From positions 1 to 49,472 of the forward strand of contig JAGBEX010000017.1 in assembly GCA_017936765.1 (NCBI GenBank): a stretch of DNA of 49,472 nucleotides, in the 5' to 3' direction. Position numbers and translations under genes: made by a program. This DNA is from Clostridia bacterium (GTDB lineage: Bacteria; Bacillota; Clostridia; Christensenellales; Aristaeellaceae). Every line of letters starts with the position of its first letter. Within the stretch, counting starts at the first letter, position 1. This document shows, one piece after another, positions 1 to 6,106 of this stretch. The notes below the pieces were generated by a model. That model saw only the letters and a program-made list of their open reading frames with translations. It made no database searches and had not been told where the DNA came from.

Positions 1-340
1 GCCACCACGTGGCCCCGCTGCGGACCCAACGGCCTCGCTTGCCGCCCGGGCTCCGCCGTTTGCTGCCCGTCCCGGGCCAACTCGCTACCACGCCCCACGC
101 CGCCCACGCGCGGGTGTGCCGCACCGCTCCCGTGCCGCCTGCCCGCGCCCCAGGCTCCCGACCCGCCCTTCGACCCGACCCGCGCCCCGGTACACTTTCC
201 CGCTTTGCTCGGCGAAAGTCTGTGCCCCGGGAGGGGGGGGATCAAATCTCTGGGAGCGATACGCTGGAGACCGCGCGCCCCTCTCGCGTGAATTTTCGCG
301 AAATTCAGGGGTGGGGGTATCTGGCCCAAAACGAAAAAAT
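1..340. other. GC-rich non-coding stretch, possibly a phage cos-like region
   Basis: No credible gene is seen. Bases 1-230 are strongly C-rich on the plus strand. A G-run follows near 226-240, then a stretch with several CGCG steps and a second G-run near 308-316. GC-rich blocks with G-runs occur next to terminase and ParB/methylase genes in Firmicutes phages, so a packaging-site remnant is possible. This is only an analogy. A reading frame at 9-437 is Arg/Pro-rich with no ribosome-binding site and overlaps the next gene, so it is not accepted. Confidence 0.35.
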
Positions 341-363
341 CAGCCGTCCTTTTCGGGCGGCTG
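330..363 (-). terminator. Hairpin, terminator-like
   Basis: The arms CAGCCGTCC (341-349) and GGGCGGCTG (355-363) pair with one G-U around a short loop. The A-rich flank at 331-339 gives a T-tract on the minus strand, so the element reads best leftward. It may also insulate the gene that follows on the plus strand. Confidence 0.45.
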
Positions 364-396
364 TTGCTATTTCCGTGAACTATGAGGAGGTTTATC

Positions 397-960
397 GTGA
401 ATACCCAAATGAACTTGCAGCGGATCCCCGTCGATAAGCTGAAGCCTGCGAAGTATAACCCTCGCAAAGACCTCAAGCCCGGCGATCCTGCTTATGAGAA
501 GATTAAGAAGAGTCTGCATACCTACGGGTATGTCGATCCTGTGATCTGGAATGAGGTCACCGGCAATATCGTGGGTGGTCACCAGCGTTTCAAGGTGCTG
601 ACTGCGGAAGGTGCGACGGAGATCGATTGTGTGGTTGTGCATATTGAGAACGCTCAAGATGAGAAGGCTCTCAACATCGCGCTCAACAAGGCCGTTGGCG
701 AATGGGAGCCTGTCGCACTGGCTGAACTTCTGCAGGATCTGCAGTCTTCCGGTTATGAGATGGATTGCACCGGCTTTGATGCAGCCGAGATCGACGATCT
801 CTTTTCAAAAGTGCATGATAAGGATGTCAAGGACGACGAGTGCGACATTAACATGGTGATCAGCGTTTCAAACCACCTGACCTGCATCATCGACGGCAAG
901 TGCTATGACATTTGGAACTGCACCGGCAAGACGGTACTCAACTACTGGACAAGAACATAA
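397..960 (+). CDS. ParB N-domain protein with a foreign C-terminal tail
   Basis: A 187-aa protein. Residues 1 to about 145 form a ParB/Sulfiredoxin-type nuclease-like domain: start near IPVDKLKPAKYNPRKDL, the core motif VGGHQRFKVL, and the helical ALNKAVGEWEP segment. In Firmicutes phages this domain is usually fused to an adenine DNA methylase and lies near the terminase. Here no methylase follows. Instead the last ~35 residues (HLTCIIDGKCYDIWNC, then a terminal NYW) resemble the end of a different phage protein family with an IDGxxYDxWxCxxKxVxxYW pattern, so the gene looks like a deletion fusion. I chose GTG 397 because GAGGAGG lies 6 bases upstream; the upstream ATG at 382 overlaps that site. 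The domain call is firm, the function of this form is unknown. Confidence 0.7.
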   Translation: MNTQMNLQRIPVDKLKPAKYNPRKDLKPGDPAYEKIKKSLHTYGYVDPVIWNEVTGNIVGGHQRFKVLTAEGATEIDCVVVHIENAQDEKALNIALNKAVGEWEPVALAELLQDLQSSGYEMDCTGFDAAEIDDLFSKVHDKDVKDDECDINMVISVSNHLTCIIDGKCYDIWNCTGKTVLNYWTRT

Positions 961-967
961 CAAAAGC

Positions 968-1007
968 GCCCTGGGGCTTCAGGCGAAATGTGCTGAAGTT
1001 CCAGGGC
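968..1007. other. 15-bp intergenic hairpin
   Basis: The arms 968-982 and 993-1007 pair over 15 bp, including two G-U pairs, around a 10-base loop. No T-tract follows, and the ribosome-binding site of the next gene starts 13 bases later. It is better read as an RNA structure in the leader, or a weak pause, than as an intrinsic terminator. Confidence 0.5.
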
Positions 1008-1029
1008 AGCTGGCTATAAGGAGGACAAC

Positions 1030-1692
1030 ATGAAAGAATACCCGCAGGAATTGGAGCTGGACACGATCTACTGTCGACTCCCGCGTAACGGAAAGTACGT
1101 CAACATTTGTTTTACCGATCAGACAGAAGAAGAGCAGATGGGGTTCCTCAACGCGCTAACTGAGTCGGGCCTCAGGCGTATGTGTATGGAGCTGGCACGA
1201 GTGGCTAGAGCCCAGGGGCTGAGGAGCCTTCGGCTTGAAGAAGCAATGAAGCAGCGAGTGCTGCTTGACAGCATTTCGATGAAAGATGATTTTTCGTGCA
1301 TGAGGCTGAACAAACAAGCGCCTTTCGGCTATAACCTTGACGGCACGGTCAATGAGCGCGAGGCTGAGGTTGTGCGGTTTGTTTTTACCAAGTCTCACGA
1401 ATACTTCTTCAACATCCCTCAAGGCCTGTTAGATGAAGCGCATGCCTGGGCCGCATCCGAAGGGATTACGCTTAACGATGAGGAAGCGGCTGATATGGCC
1501 AGGGCCAGAATCACTGCTTACATCGCTACCGAGGTGCGGGAGAAATTCCCGGATGTGAAATTCAGAAAGGCCGCCCCGTCGAAGAGCAAGTATCCGTTCG
1601 GGATGAAGTACCCATCGCGTTCCTATGCAAGCGAAGAAATGATTGATCACGACCTCTACGCTCAGGTTGCGGCCATCATCGCTAAGAGCTAA
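1030..1692 (+). CDS. Unknown element protein with a recombinase-like segment
   Basis: A 220-aa protein preceded by a strong site (AAGGAGGAC, then ATG). Residues 1 to ~90 are acidic and helical and not recognised. From about residue 97 the text APFGYNLDGTVNEREAEVVR resembles the opening of the Recombinase domain of large serine recombinases (PFGY, then an EAE-V-R-F-F pattern). The later EEMIDHDLYAQVAAII is like the 'isEelFeqvq' end of that domain. There is no resolvase catalytic domain, so it could not act as an intact recombinase. It may be a domain remnant or a small protein that borrowed this fold. The resemblance is judged by eye and needs a profile search. It lies inside the integrated element. 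Confidence 0.5.
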   Translation: MKEYPQELELDTIYCRLPRNGKYVNICFTDQTEEEQMGFLNALTESGLRRMCMELARVARAQGLRSLRLEEAMKQRVLLDSISMKDDFSCMRLNKQAPFGYNLDGTVNEREAEVVRFVFTKSHEYFFNIPQGLLDEAHAWAASEGITLNDEEAADMARARITAYIATEVREKFPDVKFRKAAPSKSKYPFGMKYPSRSYASEEMIDHDLYAQVAAIIAKS

Positions 1693-1747
1693 ACCCAGGC
1701 CCTGGGAGCGAGTTTTTTCGACGAAGAATTGAGTTACTTAAAATAAA

Positions 1748-1802
1748 GCCCCTCTTGCTTTTCTGCAACAAATTGTGTAAACTGTAGAAAAGCAAGAGGG
1801 GC
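1748..1802. other. 20-bp near-perfect stem-loop
   Basis: Arms 1748-1767 and 1783-1802 pair over 20 bp, of which the outer 17 are perfect, around a 15-base AT-rich loop. Only a short T-run follows (GCGTTTGC), so this is not a standard terminator. It could be a structured RNA, a protein-binding palindrome, or part of a replication or transfer origin for the element. Confidence 0.6.
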
Positions 1803-1952
1803 GTTTGCTGGATCAATGGTGATCAGCCTGGTTTTTGATTCTTTGCGCGGTTTTTTCCCCTTTACCCCCAATTTTGCCCCTTTTTACCCCTGGGGGAAAG
1901 GAAATCGGGAGTTCCGTGAGATTGTATCAATTTCTACCACCAGAGCCAACTG

Positions 1953-1990
1953 AAACACCTCTGTGGAAAACGCAGGGGTGTTTCTTTTTT
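1953..1990 (+). terminator. Rho-independent terminator
   Basis: The arms AAACACCTCTG (1953-1963) and CAGGGGTGTTT (1973-1983) are followed by C and six T residues. It faces rightward. No gene ends just before it, so it closes a transcript running through 1693-1950, perhaps one carrying the long hairpin. Confidence 0.7.
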
Positions 1991-2250
1991 GTGTTATTGT
2001 TAGGTTTTTGAGGGGTCTGCTTCGGGAGGGGCGGGCTCTTTTTTCGTTGATGGGGATGACCTCATCCGTTTTGAGGGCCAATTTATCACAAATTCTATCA
2101 CAAATCGGCCTTTTTTGCCATGTTGCTCTCCCTTTCGGAAGAACAGCAAAGAAATTCAGTTGTCAAGTTTCACTACGACATCATTATAAGAATCAAGAGT
2201 GGCGGAGGTCAATCAATCTGGCGATTATGTAAATGCAATGCAGTTTAGTT

Positions 2251-2344
2251 TTACATCTTTTGAATGGATGGTTACGTCTTTCCCTCTGTCTTTACATCTT
2301 TTGAGGTCTGAGTTACATCTTTCGCGGCGACCATTACATCTTTT
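2251..2344 (+). repeat. Five iteron-like direct repeats (TTACATCTTTYGA)
   Basis: Copies of TTACATCTTT start at 2251, 2272 (one change, TTACGTCTTT), 2292, 2313 and 2334. The steps are 21, 20, 21 and 21 bases, close to two helical turns, so all copies face the same side of the DNA. Three copies extend to TTACATCTTTTGA and one to TTACATCTTTCG. The DNA between copies is not conserved. The spacing suits a protein-binding array such as replication iterons or a multi-site operator. A rightward terminator follows directly. Confidence 0.65.
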
Positions 2345-2350
2345 GAGCTG

Positions 2351-2390
2351 GCAGCTTGCCCCTTTCGGCAGGCTGCTTTCTTTTTTTGTT
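2351..2390 (+). terminator. Rho-independent terminator
   Basis: The arms GCAGCTTGCC (2351-2360) and GGCAGGCTGC (2367-2376) form a 10-bp stem with one G-U around CCTTTC. A T-rich tail follows (2377-2390). It faces rightward, immediately after the repeat array. Confidence 0.75.
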
Positions 2391-2460
2391 CAGATGTATG
2401 GATGCAGGAACAGAACTCCTTGATTTGTCAAGAGAAACCGAAGAAAACTACAATCAGAAT

Positions 2461-2514
2461 AGTACGGTTTATGACCACCCCGTACTGCTATAATGTAGTC
2501 ACAAGGTTGAGGGA
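2461..2514 (+). promoter_or_regulatory. Promoter cassette, copy 1
   Basis: A TATAAT box (2489-2494) lies 28 bases after the start of an AGTACGGTTTAT block, followed by GGTTGAGGGAAG. The same arrangement recurs at 2844-2896. No clear TTGACA is present, so the shared upstream block may bind an activator or phage-type factor. Confidence 0.55.
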
Positions 2515-2607
2515 AGCACAAACAACCAAGACCTGAAACAAAACAAAAACAAGCAGCGCGAAAGCAAGGCCACTGAGAAGGAACTCAAGCGCCACATCAC
2601 CTACAAG

Positions 2608-2841
2608 ATGATGGAAGGCTACATCTCTCGCACTGACAAGAGTGAAGAGCTGATGGAAGAGTTCAATGTCATGAAAGACCTCGCCAAGGAAAGCGACCCC
2701 AAGCACGCGCACGCTCTGGTTCTGGAATGGTTCCATGAGAACTGCCCCAACTACGGCAAGGTTCCGAAGTTCAACTCTGAACACAAGGTCATCGCCAAGG
2801 ATGACACCGAAACCAAGACTGTTGCCAAGATTGCCGCTTAA
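2608..2841 (+). CDS. Small unknown element protein
   Basis: At least 77 aa from ATG 2608, mostly helical and charged, with no family I recognise. The frame stays open upstream to about 2500 without an ATG, and that upstream part reads as a plausible basic helix (KQNKNKQRESKATEKELK). Translation may therefore begin earlier at a rare codon such as CTG 2533. ATG 2608 has no good ribosome-binding site. The gene sits between the two promoter cassettes, and its transcript probably starts near 2500. Confidence 0.5.
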   Translation: MMEGYISRTDKSEELMEEFNVMKDLAKESDPKHAHALVLEWFHENCPNYGKVPKFNSEHKVIAKDDTETKTVAKIAA

Positions 2842-2843
2842 AC

Positions 2844-2896
2844 AGTACGGTTTATCACCCACCACCCCTGCTATAATGTAATCACAGGTTGAGGGA
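2844..2896 (+). promoter_or_regulatory. Promoter cassette, copy 2
   Basis: AGTACGGTTTAT at 2844, TATAAT at 2872-2877 (again 28 bases later), then GGTTGAGGGAAG. It is nearly identical to copy 1 and precedes the WCX-like gene. The duplication suggests the two small genes are co-regulated. Confidence 0.55.
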
Positions 2897-2942
2897 AGAC
2901 CTCCCTGAAACAAAGACAAAAAAGAAAGTTGAGGAAAAGATT

Positions 2943-3305
2943 ATGACTACCACGATGGCGAGCGCTCTCAAGAAGGACAACTACTACTTCGACTTCAACA
3001 CCAACACCCTCTTCTCCATGTATGGCGGCGAGATTGAGCATGTCACTTTGCAGTTTCAAAACCGCCTGATGAACGCTGTCATCGACAGGTTTGGCACTGA
3101 CATCCACCCTCGCAAGGTGGACAAGAGCCATTTTGAAATCACCGTTCCCGTCGCAGTGAGCCAACAGTTCTTTGGATGGCTCTTCGGCCTTGGCAAGATG
3201 GTGCGCATCGTTGGCCCTGAAAGCGTGCGGCAGCAGATGCAGAAGGCGCTGCTTGAGCTTGGCGCAAGGTACGCAGAAGAGGCGCAGCAGGAGCAGGGGC
3301 AATAA
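2943..3305 (+). CDS. Stand-alone WYL C-terminal (WCX-like) protein
   Basis: A 120-aa protein from ATG 2943, which has GAGGA nine bases upstream; an in-frame TTG at 2889 is the alternative. The order MYGGEIEHVTLQFQNRLM, then VIDRFG, then a strand HFEITVPVAVS, then FFGWLFGLGKMVRIVGPESV matches the C-terminal extension of WYL-family transcription regulators. Full WYL regulators are about 300 aa, with an N-terminal winged helix and a central WYL domain; both are missing here. It could be a remnant or a small ligand-sensing or dimerising partner. Transcription probably starts at the second promoter cassette. Confidence 0.6.
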   Translation: MTTTMASALKKDNYYFDFNTNTLFSMYGGEIEHVTLQFQNRLMNAVIDRFGTDIHPRKVDKSHFEITVPVAVSQQFFGWLFGLGKMVRIVGPESVRQQMQKALLELGARYAEEAQQEQGQ

Positions 3306-3392
3306 AAAAGCACTCGCATTCCCTTGCAAGTGCAGCAGTAGGCGAACCCTGACAACTGAATTTTCTTTGCTGTTCTTAGTTGTTTTGGTGTC

Positions 3393-3417
3393 GGAAGACC
3401 GCCGAAGGCGGGCTTCC
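3393..3417. other. Hairpin beside the integration junction
   Basis: GGAAG-A-CCGCC (3393-3403) pairs with GGCGG-G-CTTCC (3407-3417) around a GAA loop, with the A and G opposed. It lies 9 bases from the start of the tRNA-derived core, so it may be a recombinase arm site or an end-of-element structure. Confidence 0.4.
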
Positions 3418-3425
3418 AGCGCGAG

Positions 3426-3470
3426 TTGGTAAGGATGAGGTCACCGGTTCAAATCCGGTCATCAGCTCCA
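3426..3470 (+). other. Attachment site: 3' half of tRNA-Thr(GGT)
   Basis: The bases read as anticodon loop TTGGTAA (anticodon GGT), 3' anticodon strand GGATG, variable region, T-arm ACCGG-TTCAAAT-CCGGT, acceptor strand CATCAGC, discriminator T and CCA. The upstream bases cannot form the 5' anticodon strand or a D-arm, and no GCTGATG acceptor start is present. Identity therefore begins in the anticodon loop, a usual crossover point for tRNA-targeting integrases. This is the displaced chromosomal 3' end (an att site), not a working tRNA gene. Confidence 0.8.
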
Positions 3471-3473
3471 TGA

Positions 3474-3505
3474 CCCTTGCAGAAATGCAAGGGGTTTGTT
3501 TTGTT
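3474..3505 (+). terminator. Original terminator of the tRNA-Thr gene
   Basis: CCCTTGCA (3474-3481) and TGCAAGGG (3486-3493) form a perfect 8-bp stem around GAAA, followed by a T-rich tail. Its position 3 bases after the tRNA CCA shows that the chromosomal side begins here. Confidence 0.8.
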
Positions 3506-3518
3506 TCCATAAAATGCA

Positions 3519-3552
3519 GCGCCCCGCCCTCCATCCCGGAGAGAGGGGCGTT
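3519..3552 (-). terminator. Probable terminator after the NAGPA-domain gene
   Basis: CGCCCC near 3520 and GGGGCG near 3546 can pair, with further pairing of CCTCC and GGAG inside. It lies just beyond the stop of the minus-strand gene at 3567. The T-tract is weak. Confidence 0.4.
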
Positions 3553-3566
3553 CCTTATTCCCATGC

Positions 3567-4499
3567 TTATTCGTACTTCGGCACCTGCTCGCTTACGCCG
3601 ATGCCCAGCAGCTCGGTGGTGCGGCGGGCGTTGCCAGCTTTGTTGTTGGCGCCGCCCACAATGTTCAGCTGCTCGCCCATAAAGAGGATGCAGGCGGTTT
3701 CGCCGCCATCCAGGTTGAAGGCGGTGGTGCAGCCGCGCGCCAGCATCTTTTCGGCCAGGAAGTCCACCGTGCCGCCTTTGCTTTCCTTGCAGCGGCCTTC
3801 CAGCATCATGGCAAAGGTGTGGCCGGGTTCCACCATGCCGATGGCGGCGCGGGGGTTGCGGCTCTTGCTCAGGTGCGCCAGGCCCTCTGTGTTGATCACG
3901 CCGTCGCGGATCAGATAGGGGCCAAAGGCCAGGGTGGTGGTCACGCCCATGGCCAGGTATTCGTCGGCGGTCTTCTCATCGGAGTCGTAGACCTCCATCC
4001 GGCCATCGGGATACAGCGCCAGCACGTCCAGGTTGGGAAAGCCCTTGTAGGTGGACTTGCGGGTCTTTTTGGAGAAGACCTTGCCGTTGCGGATGATGAT
4101 GCCCACGGAGGTATCGCGCTTGGGGTAGCGATACTGGGCAAAGTCCGTGCTGATGGCCAGCACCGCCTGATTCTTCTGCGCAACGATATACGGCCAGGAG
4201 TTGGTACTCATGTGCTTGCCTTCCTCGTTGGTGAACAGGCGCCACACCTCGTCGCCCTTGCTCCACACCTCGGCCTCGTACCAGCGGACCTTGATGGGTT
4301 CTTCTTCCGAACGGCGGATGATCTCGATCTTCAAATCCTGGCTGGCATAGCGCCACACGCCCTCGGCTTCGTTGGCGTAAACGAATTCTCCTTCATCCAG
4401 AAAGCCATCCGCATTCAGCTGGGGGAATTCCCCCTCCGCCAGGCAGCTGGAACACACCAGCAGCAATGTTGCCAACAGGCACAGGATCCTCTTAATCAT
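3567..4499 (-). CDS. Exported phosphodiester glycosidase (NAGPA-domain) protein
   Basis: A 310-aa protein with a signal peptide (MIKRILCLLATLLLVCSSCLAEG) that contains a Cys near the cleavage region, so lipid attachment is possible. The rest is a NAGPA/DUF2233 domain, related to the enzyme that uncovers mannose-6-phosphate. Visible family motifs are RNPRAAIGMVEPGHTFAMML and TTAFNLDGGETACILFMG. Two paralogues in this window carry AINGDY at the first conserved site; this protein has AISTDF, losing the Asn-Gly. It may have a changed active site. The enzyme class is known to cleave sugar-phosphodiester bonds; the substrate here is unknown. It has its own promoter. Confidence 0.85.
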   Translation of the reverse strand: MIKRILCLLATLLLVCSSCLAEGEFPQLNADGFLDEGEFVYANEAEGVWRYASQDLKIEIIRRSEEEPIKVRWYEAEVWSKGDEVWRLFTNEEGKHMSTNSWPYIVAQKNQAVLAISTDFAQYRYPKRDTSVGIIIRNGKVFSKKTRKSTYKGFPNLDVLALYPDGRMEVYDSDEKTADEYLAMGVTTTLAFGPYLIRDGVINTEGLAHLSKSRNPRAAIGMVEPGHTFAMMLEGRCKESKGGTVDFLAEKMLARGCTTAFNLDGGETACILFMGEQLNIVGGANNKAGNARRTTELLGIGVSEQVPKYE

Positions 4500-4550
4500 G
4501 CTTTACCCCTTCTTCTGCCGATATAAAGCAGAACCGCCAATATCTGTTTC

Positions 4551-4580
4551 AAGATAGCACAGACCCGCTGTTTTTGTCAA
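4551..4580 (-). promoter_or_regulatory. Sigma-A promoter
   Basis: On the minus strand TTGACA (4580-4575), an 18-base spacer and TATCTT (4556-4551) precede the NAGPA-domain gene by about 50 bases. Confidence 0.65.
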
Positions 4581-4583
4581 TGT

Positions 4584-4622
4584 GGGCAGCAAAAAAGCGA
4601 GCCAGCCTTCGCCAGCCCGCTT
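4584..4622 (-). terminator. Terminator of the F420-ligase-like gene
   Basis: On the minus strand an AGCGGGCT/GGCTCGCT stem with a G-U pair is followed by six T residues. It sits directly after the stop codon at 4628. Confidence 0.65.
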
Positions 4623-4627
4623 GATGG

Positions 4628-5824
4628 TTACTCGTTGGTGTAGTTGTCGAAATAGCCCTGGATGTACACGATGGGGGTACCCTTGTCGCCGGAGCCGGAG
4701 GTCAGGTCGCACAGAGAGCCGATCAGGTCGGTGAGGCGGCGGGGGGTGGTACCCTGGGCGGCCATCTGGCCCACCAGGCTGGAGCCGTCCTTCTGCTGGA
4801 TGGCGCCCTTGATGGCGTCCCGCAGGGCTTCGCCGGAGAGGCCGGCAAAGTCGTTATCGGCCAGGTACTTCAGCTTCAGCTCGTTGGGGGTGCCTTCCAG
4901 GCCGGCGGTGTAGGCGGGGGAAACCACCGGGTCGGCAAGCTCCCAGATCTTGCCCACCGGATCCTTAAAGGCGCCGTCGCCGTAGACCATCACCTCAATG
5001 TGCTTGCCAGTAACCTTCAGCAGGCGCTCCTGGATGTCCTCCACCAGATCCTGGCACTCGCGGGGGAAGAGCTTCACGGTGTCCTCGGTGGACTTGTTGG
5101 AACCCAGCAGGCCATAGCGGGCATTGTAGCCGCTGCCGTCGATGGACTCGGTCATGATCTCGTCCAGGCCGAAAACGCGCTCGGCACCGGCGGCCTTCAG
5201 CAGGCGCTTGGTGCGCTCGCGGGTGTGGATGTCGCAGTTGATCACATTCTTGGTGTAGTTCAGAATGGCGCGGCAGTCGTTGGCGAAAACGATCTCCACC
5301 TCTGCGCCGCAGCTGCGGATCAGCTCGGAATAATACTCCACGTAGTCAACGCCGGTGAAGGGATGCTTGATGTAGCCGAACATGGTGCGATACTGCTCCT
5401 CGCTCAGCACATCGCGGTAGGGATCCACATTGTGCTTGTCCATCAGATCCCAGTCGATGAGGTGGTTGCCCACTTCGTCGGAGGGGTAGGACAGCATCAG
5501 CACGATTTTCTTGCAGCCCTTGGCGATGCCGCGCAGGCAAATGGCAAAGCGGTTGCGGCTCAGGATGGGGAAGATCACGCCCACGGTCTCGCCGCCCAGC
5601 TTGTTCTTCACGTCCTGGGCAATATTCTCCACGCTGGCATAGTTGCCCTGAGCGCGGGCCACAATAGCCTCGGTCATGGCGACCACGTCGCGGTCACGGG
5701 GAACGATGCTGCCCTCGGCCATGGCATCCTGAATGGATTCCACCACGATCTTGGCCAGGTCGTCGCCCTCGCGGATGATGGGCGCGCGAACACCCATGGA
5801 GACAGTACCAATCATACGGCTCAT
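4628..5824 (-). CDS. Coenzyme F420-0:gamma-glutamyl ligase-like protein
   Basis: A 398-aa protein of the F420_ligase (CofE-like) fold. It begins with the family's GTVSMGVRAPIIREGDDLA and ends in GTPIVYIQGYF; the inner segment SRNRFAICLRGIA and the Asp/Glu-rich loops are also family-like. True CofE adds glutamate to coenzyme F420-0. Many gut Clostridia carry this longer version without any F420 genes, and none are seen here, so its acceptor substrate is unknown. I start at ATG 5824 because GAGGAG lies just upstream; an upstream frame extension lacks a site. It is transcribed divergently from purC. Confidence 0.8.
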   Translation of the reverse strand: MSRMIGTVSMGVRAPIIREGDDLAKIVVESIQDAMAEGSIVPRDRDVVAMTEAIVARAQGNYASVENIAQDVKNKLGGETVGVIFPILSRNRFAICLRGIAKGCKKIVLMLSYPSDEVGNHLIDWDLMDKHNVDPYRDVLSEEQYRTMFGYIKHPFTGVDYVEYYSELIRSCGAEVEIVFANDCRAILNYTKNVINCDIHTRERTKRLLKAAGAERVFGLDEIMTESIDGSGYNARYGLLGSNKSTEDTVKLFPRECQDLVEDIQERLLKVTGKHIEVMVYGDGAFKDPVGKIWELADPVVSPAYTAGLEGTPNELKLKYLADNDFAGLSGEALRDAIKGAIQQKDGSSLVGQMAAQGTTPRRLTDLIGSLCDLTSGSGDKGTPIVYIQGYFDNYTNE

Positions 5825-5886
5825 AAAAACACTCCTCATTTCTGCAAAAAGAGTCGCCGAAGTTTGTTTGGTCTTTTTACTGCAAT

Positions 5887-5914
5887 ATTATACAGCATCT
5901 TTTCAAATTGGCAA
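5887..5914 (-). promoter_or_regulatory. Sigma-A promoter for the F420-ligase-like gene
   Basis: Minus-strand TTGCCA (5914-5909), a 16-base spacer and TATAAT (5892-5887). The rest of 5840-6106 is AT-rich intergenic DNA with no gene. Confidence 0.65.
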
Positions 5915-6030
5915 ATATATTTTTGTTTTTTGGAAGAACTTTTTTTGAAAGTCACCCCTCAAAGCGGACATTCCCCGCCGCAGCACAGCTAAAAGGTGCA
6001 ATTTAGCAAACATTTTTCACATCTGCGCCA

Positions 6031-6059
6031 TTGTTTATTCGGTTTTGCAGCGTTATACT
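6031..6059 (+). promoter_or_regulatory. Sigma-A promoter for purC
   Basis: TTGTTT (6031-6036), exactly 17 bases, then TATACT (6054-6059). The purC start follows about 40 bases after the predicted transcript start. No purine riboswitch is visible in this short leader. Confidence 0.65.
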
Positions 6060-6106
6060 TAATCGTAAACTTTTTTCAACCAATGCAGAATGGAGAGGAT
6101 TCGACC

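Larger units (their letters stand above)
1693..2520. other. Long non-coding region in the element
   Basis: I find no convincing gene here. A frame at 1963-2232 crosses a terminator and has no ribosome-binding site. The region holds the 1748-1802 stem-loop, two rightward terminators (1953-1990 and 2351-2390), pyrimidine-rich runs near 1850-1890, the iteron-like array at 2251-2344, and the first promoter cassette. This density of structure suggests a control or replication region. Confidence 0.5.
1..3470. mobile_element. Right end of an integrated phage-like or integrative element
   Basis: The segment carries phage-type small genes, unusual hairpins, iteron-like repeats and duplicated promoters, and no housekeeping genes. 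It ends at a 3' half of tRNA-Thr(GGT) at 3426-3470 whose 5' half is absent, after which ordinary chromosomal genes begin. Integrases that target tRNA genes leave exactly such a displaced 3' end at the distal junction and rebuild an intact tRNA at the other end. The intact copy would therefore lie left of the window. No integrase is visible in this part. Extent and class of the element are inferred. Confidence 0.65.

Noticed and set aside
9..437. Arg/Pro-rich reading frame at the left edge
   Set aside because: No ribosome-binding site, biased by C-rich DNA, and it overlaps the better supported ParB-domain gene and a hairpin.
1963..2232. 89-codon frame in the element's control region
   Set aside because: It starts inside a rightward terminator, has no start site signal and no recognisable protein.
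2251..2344. Possible CRISPR array
   Set aside because: Repeats are ~10-13 bases with ~8-11 base gaps, far too short, and no cas genes are present. The phasing fits protein-binding iterons.
3426..3470. Functional tRNA gene
   Set aside because: Only the 3' half exists; the D-arm, 5' anticodon strand and 5' acceptor strand are missing.
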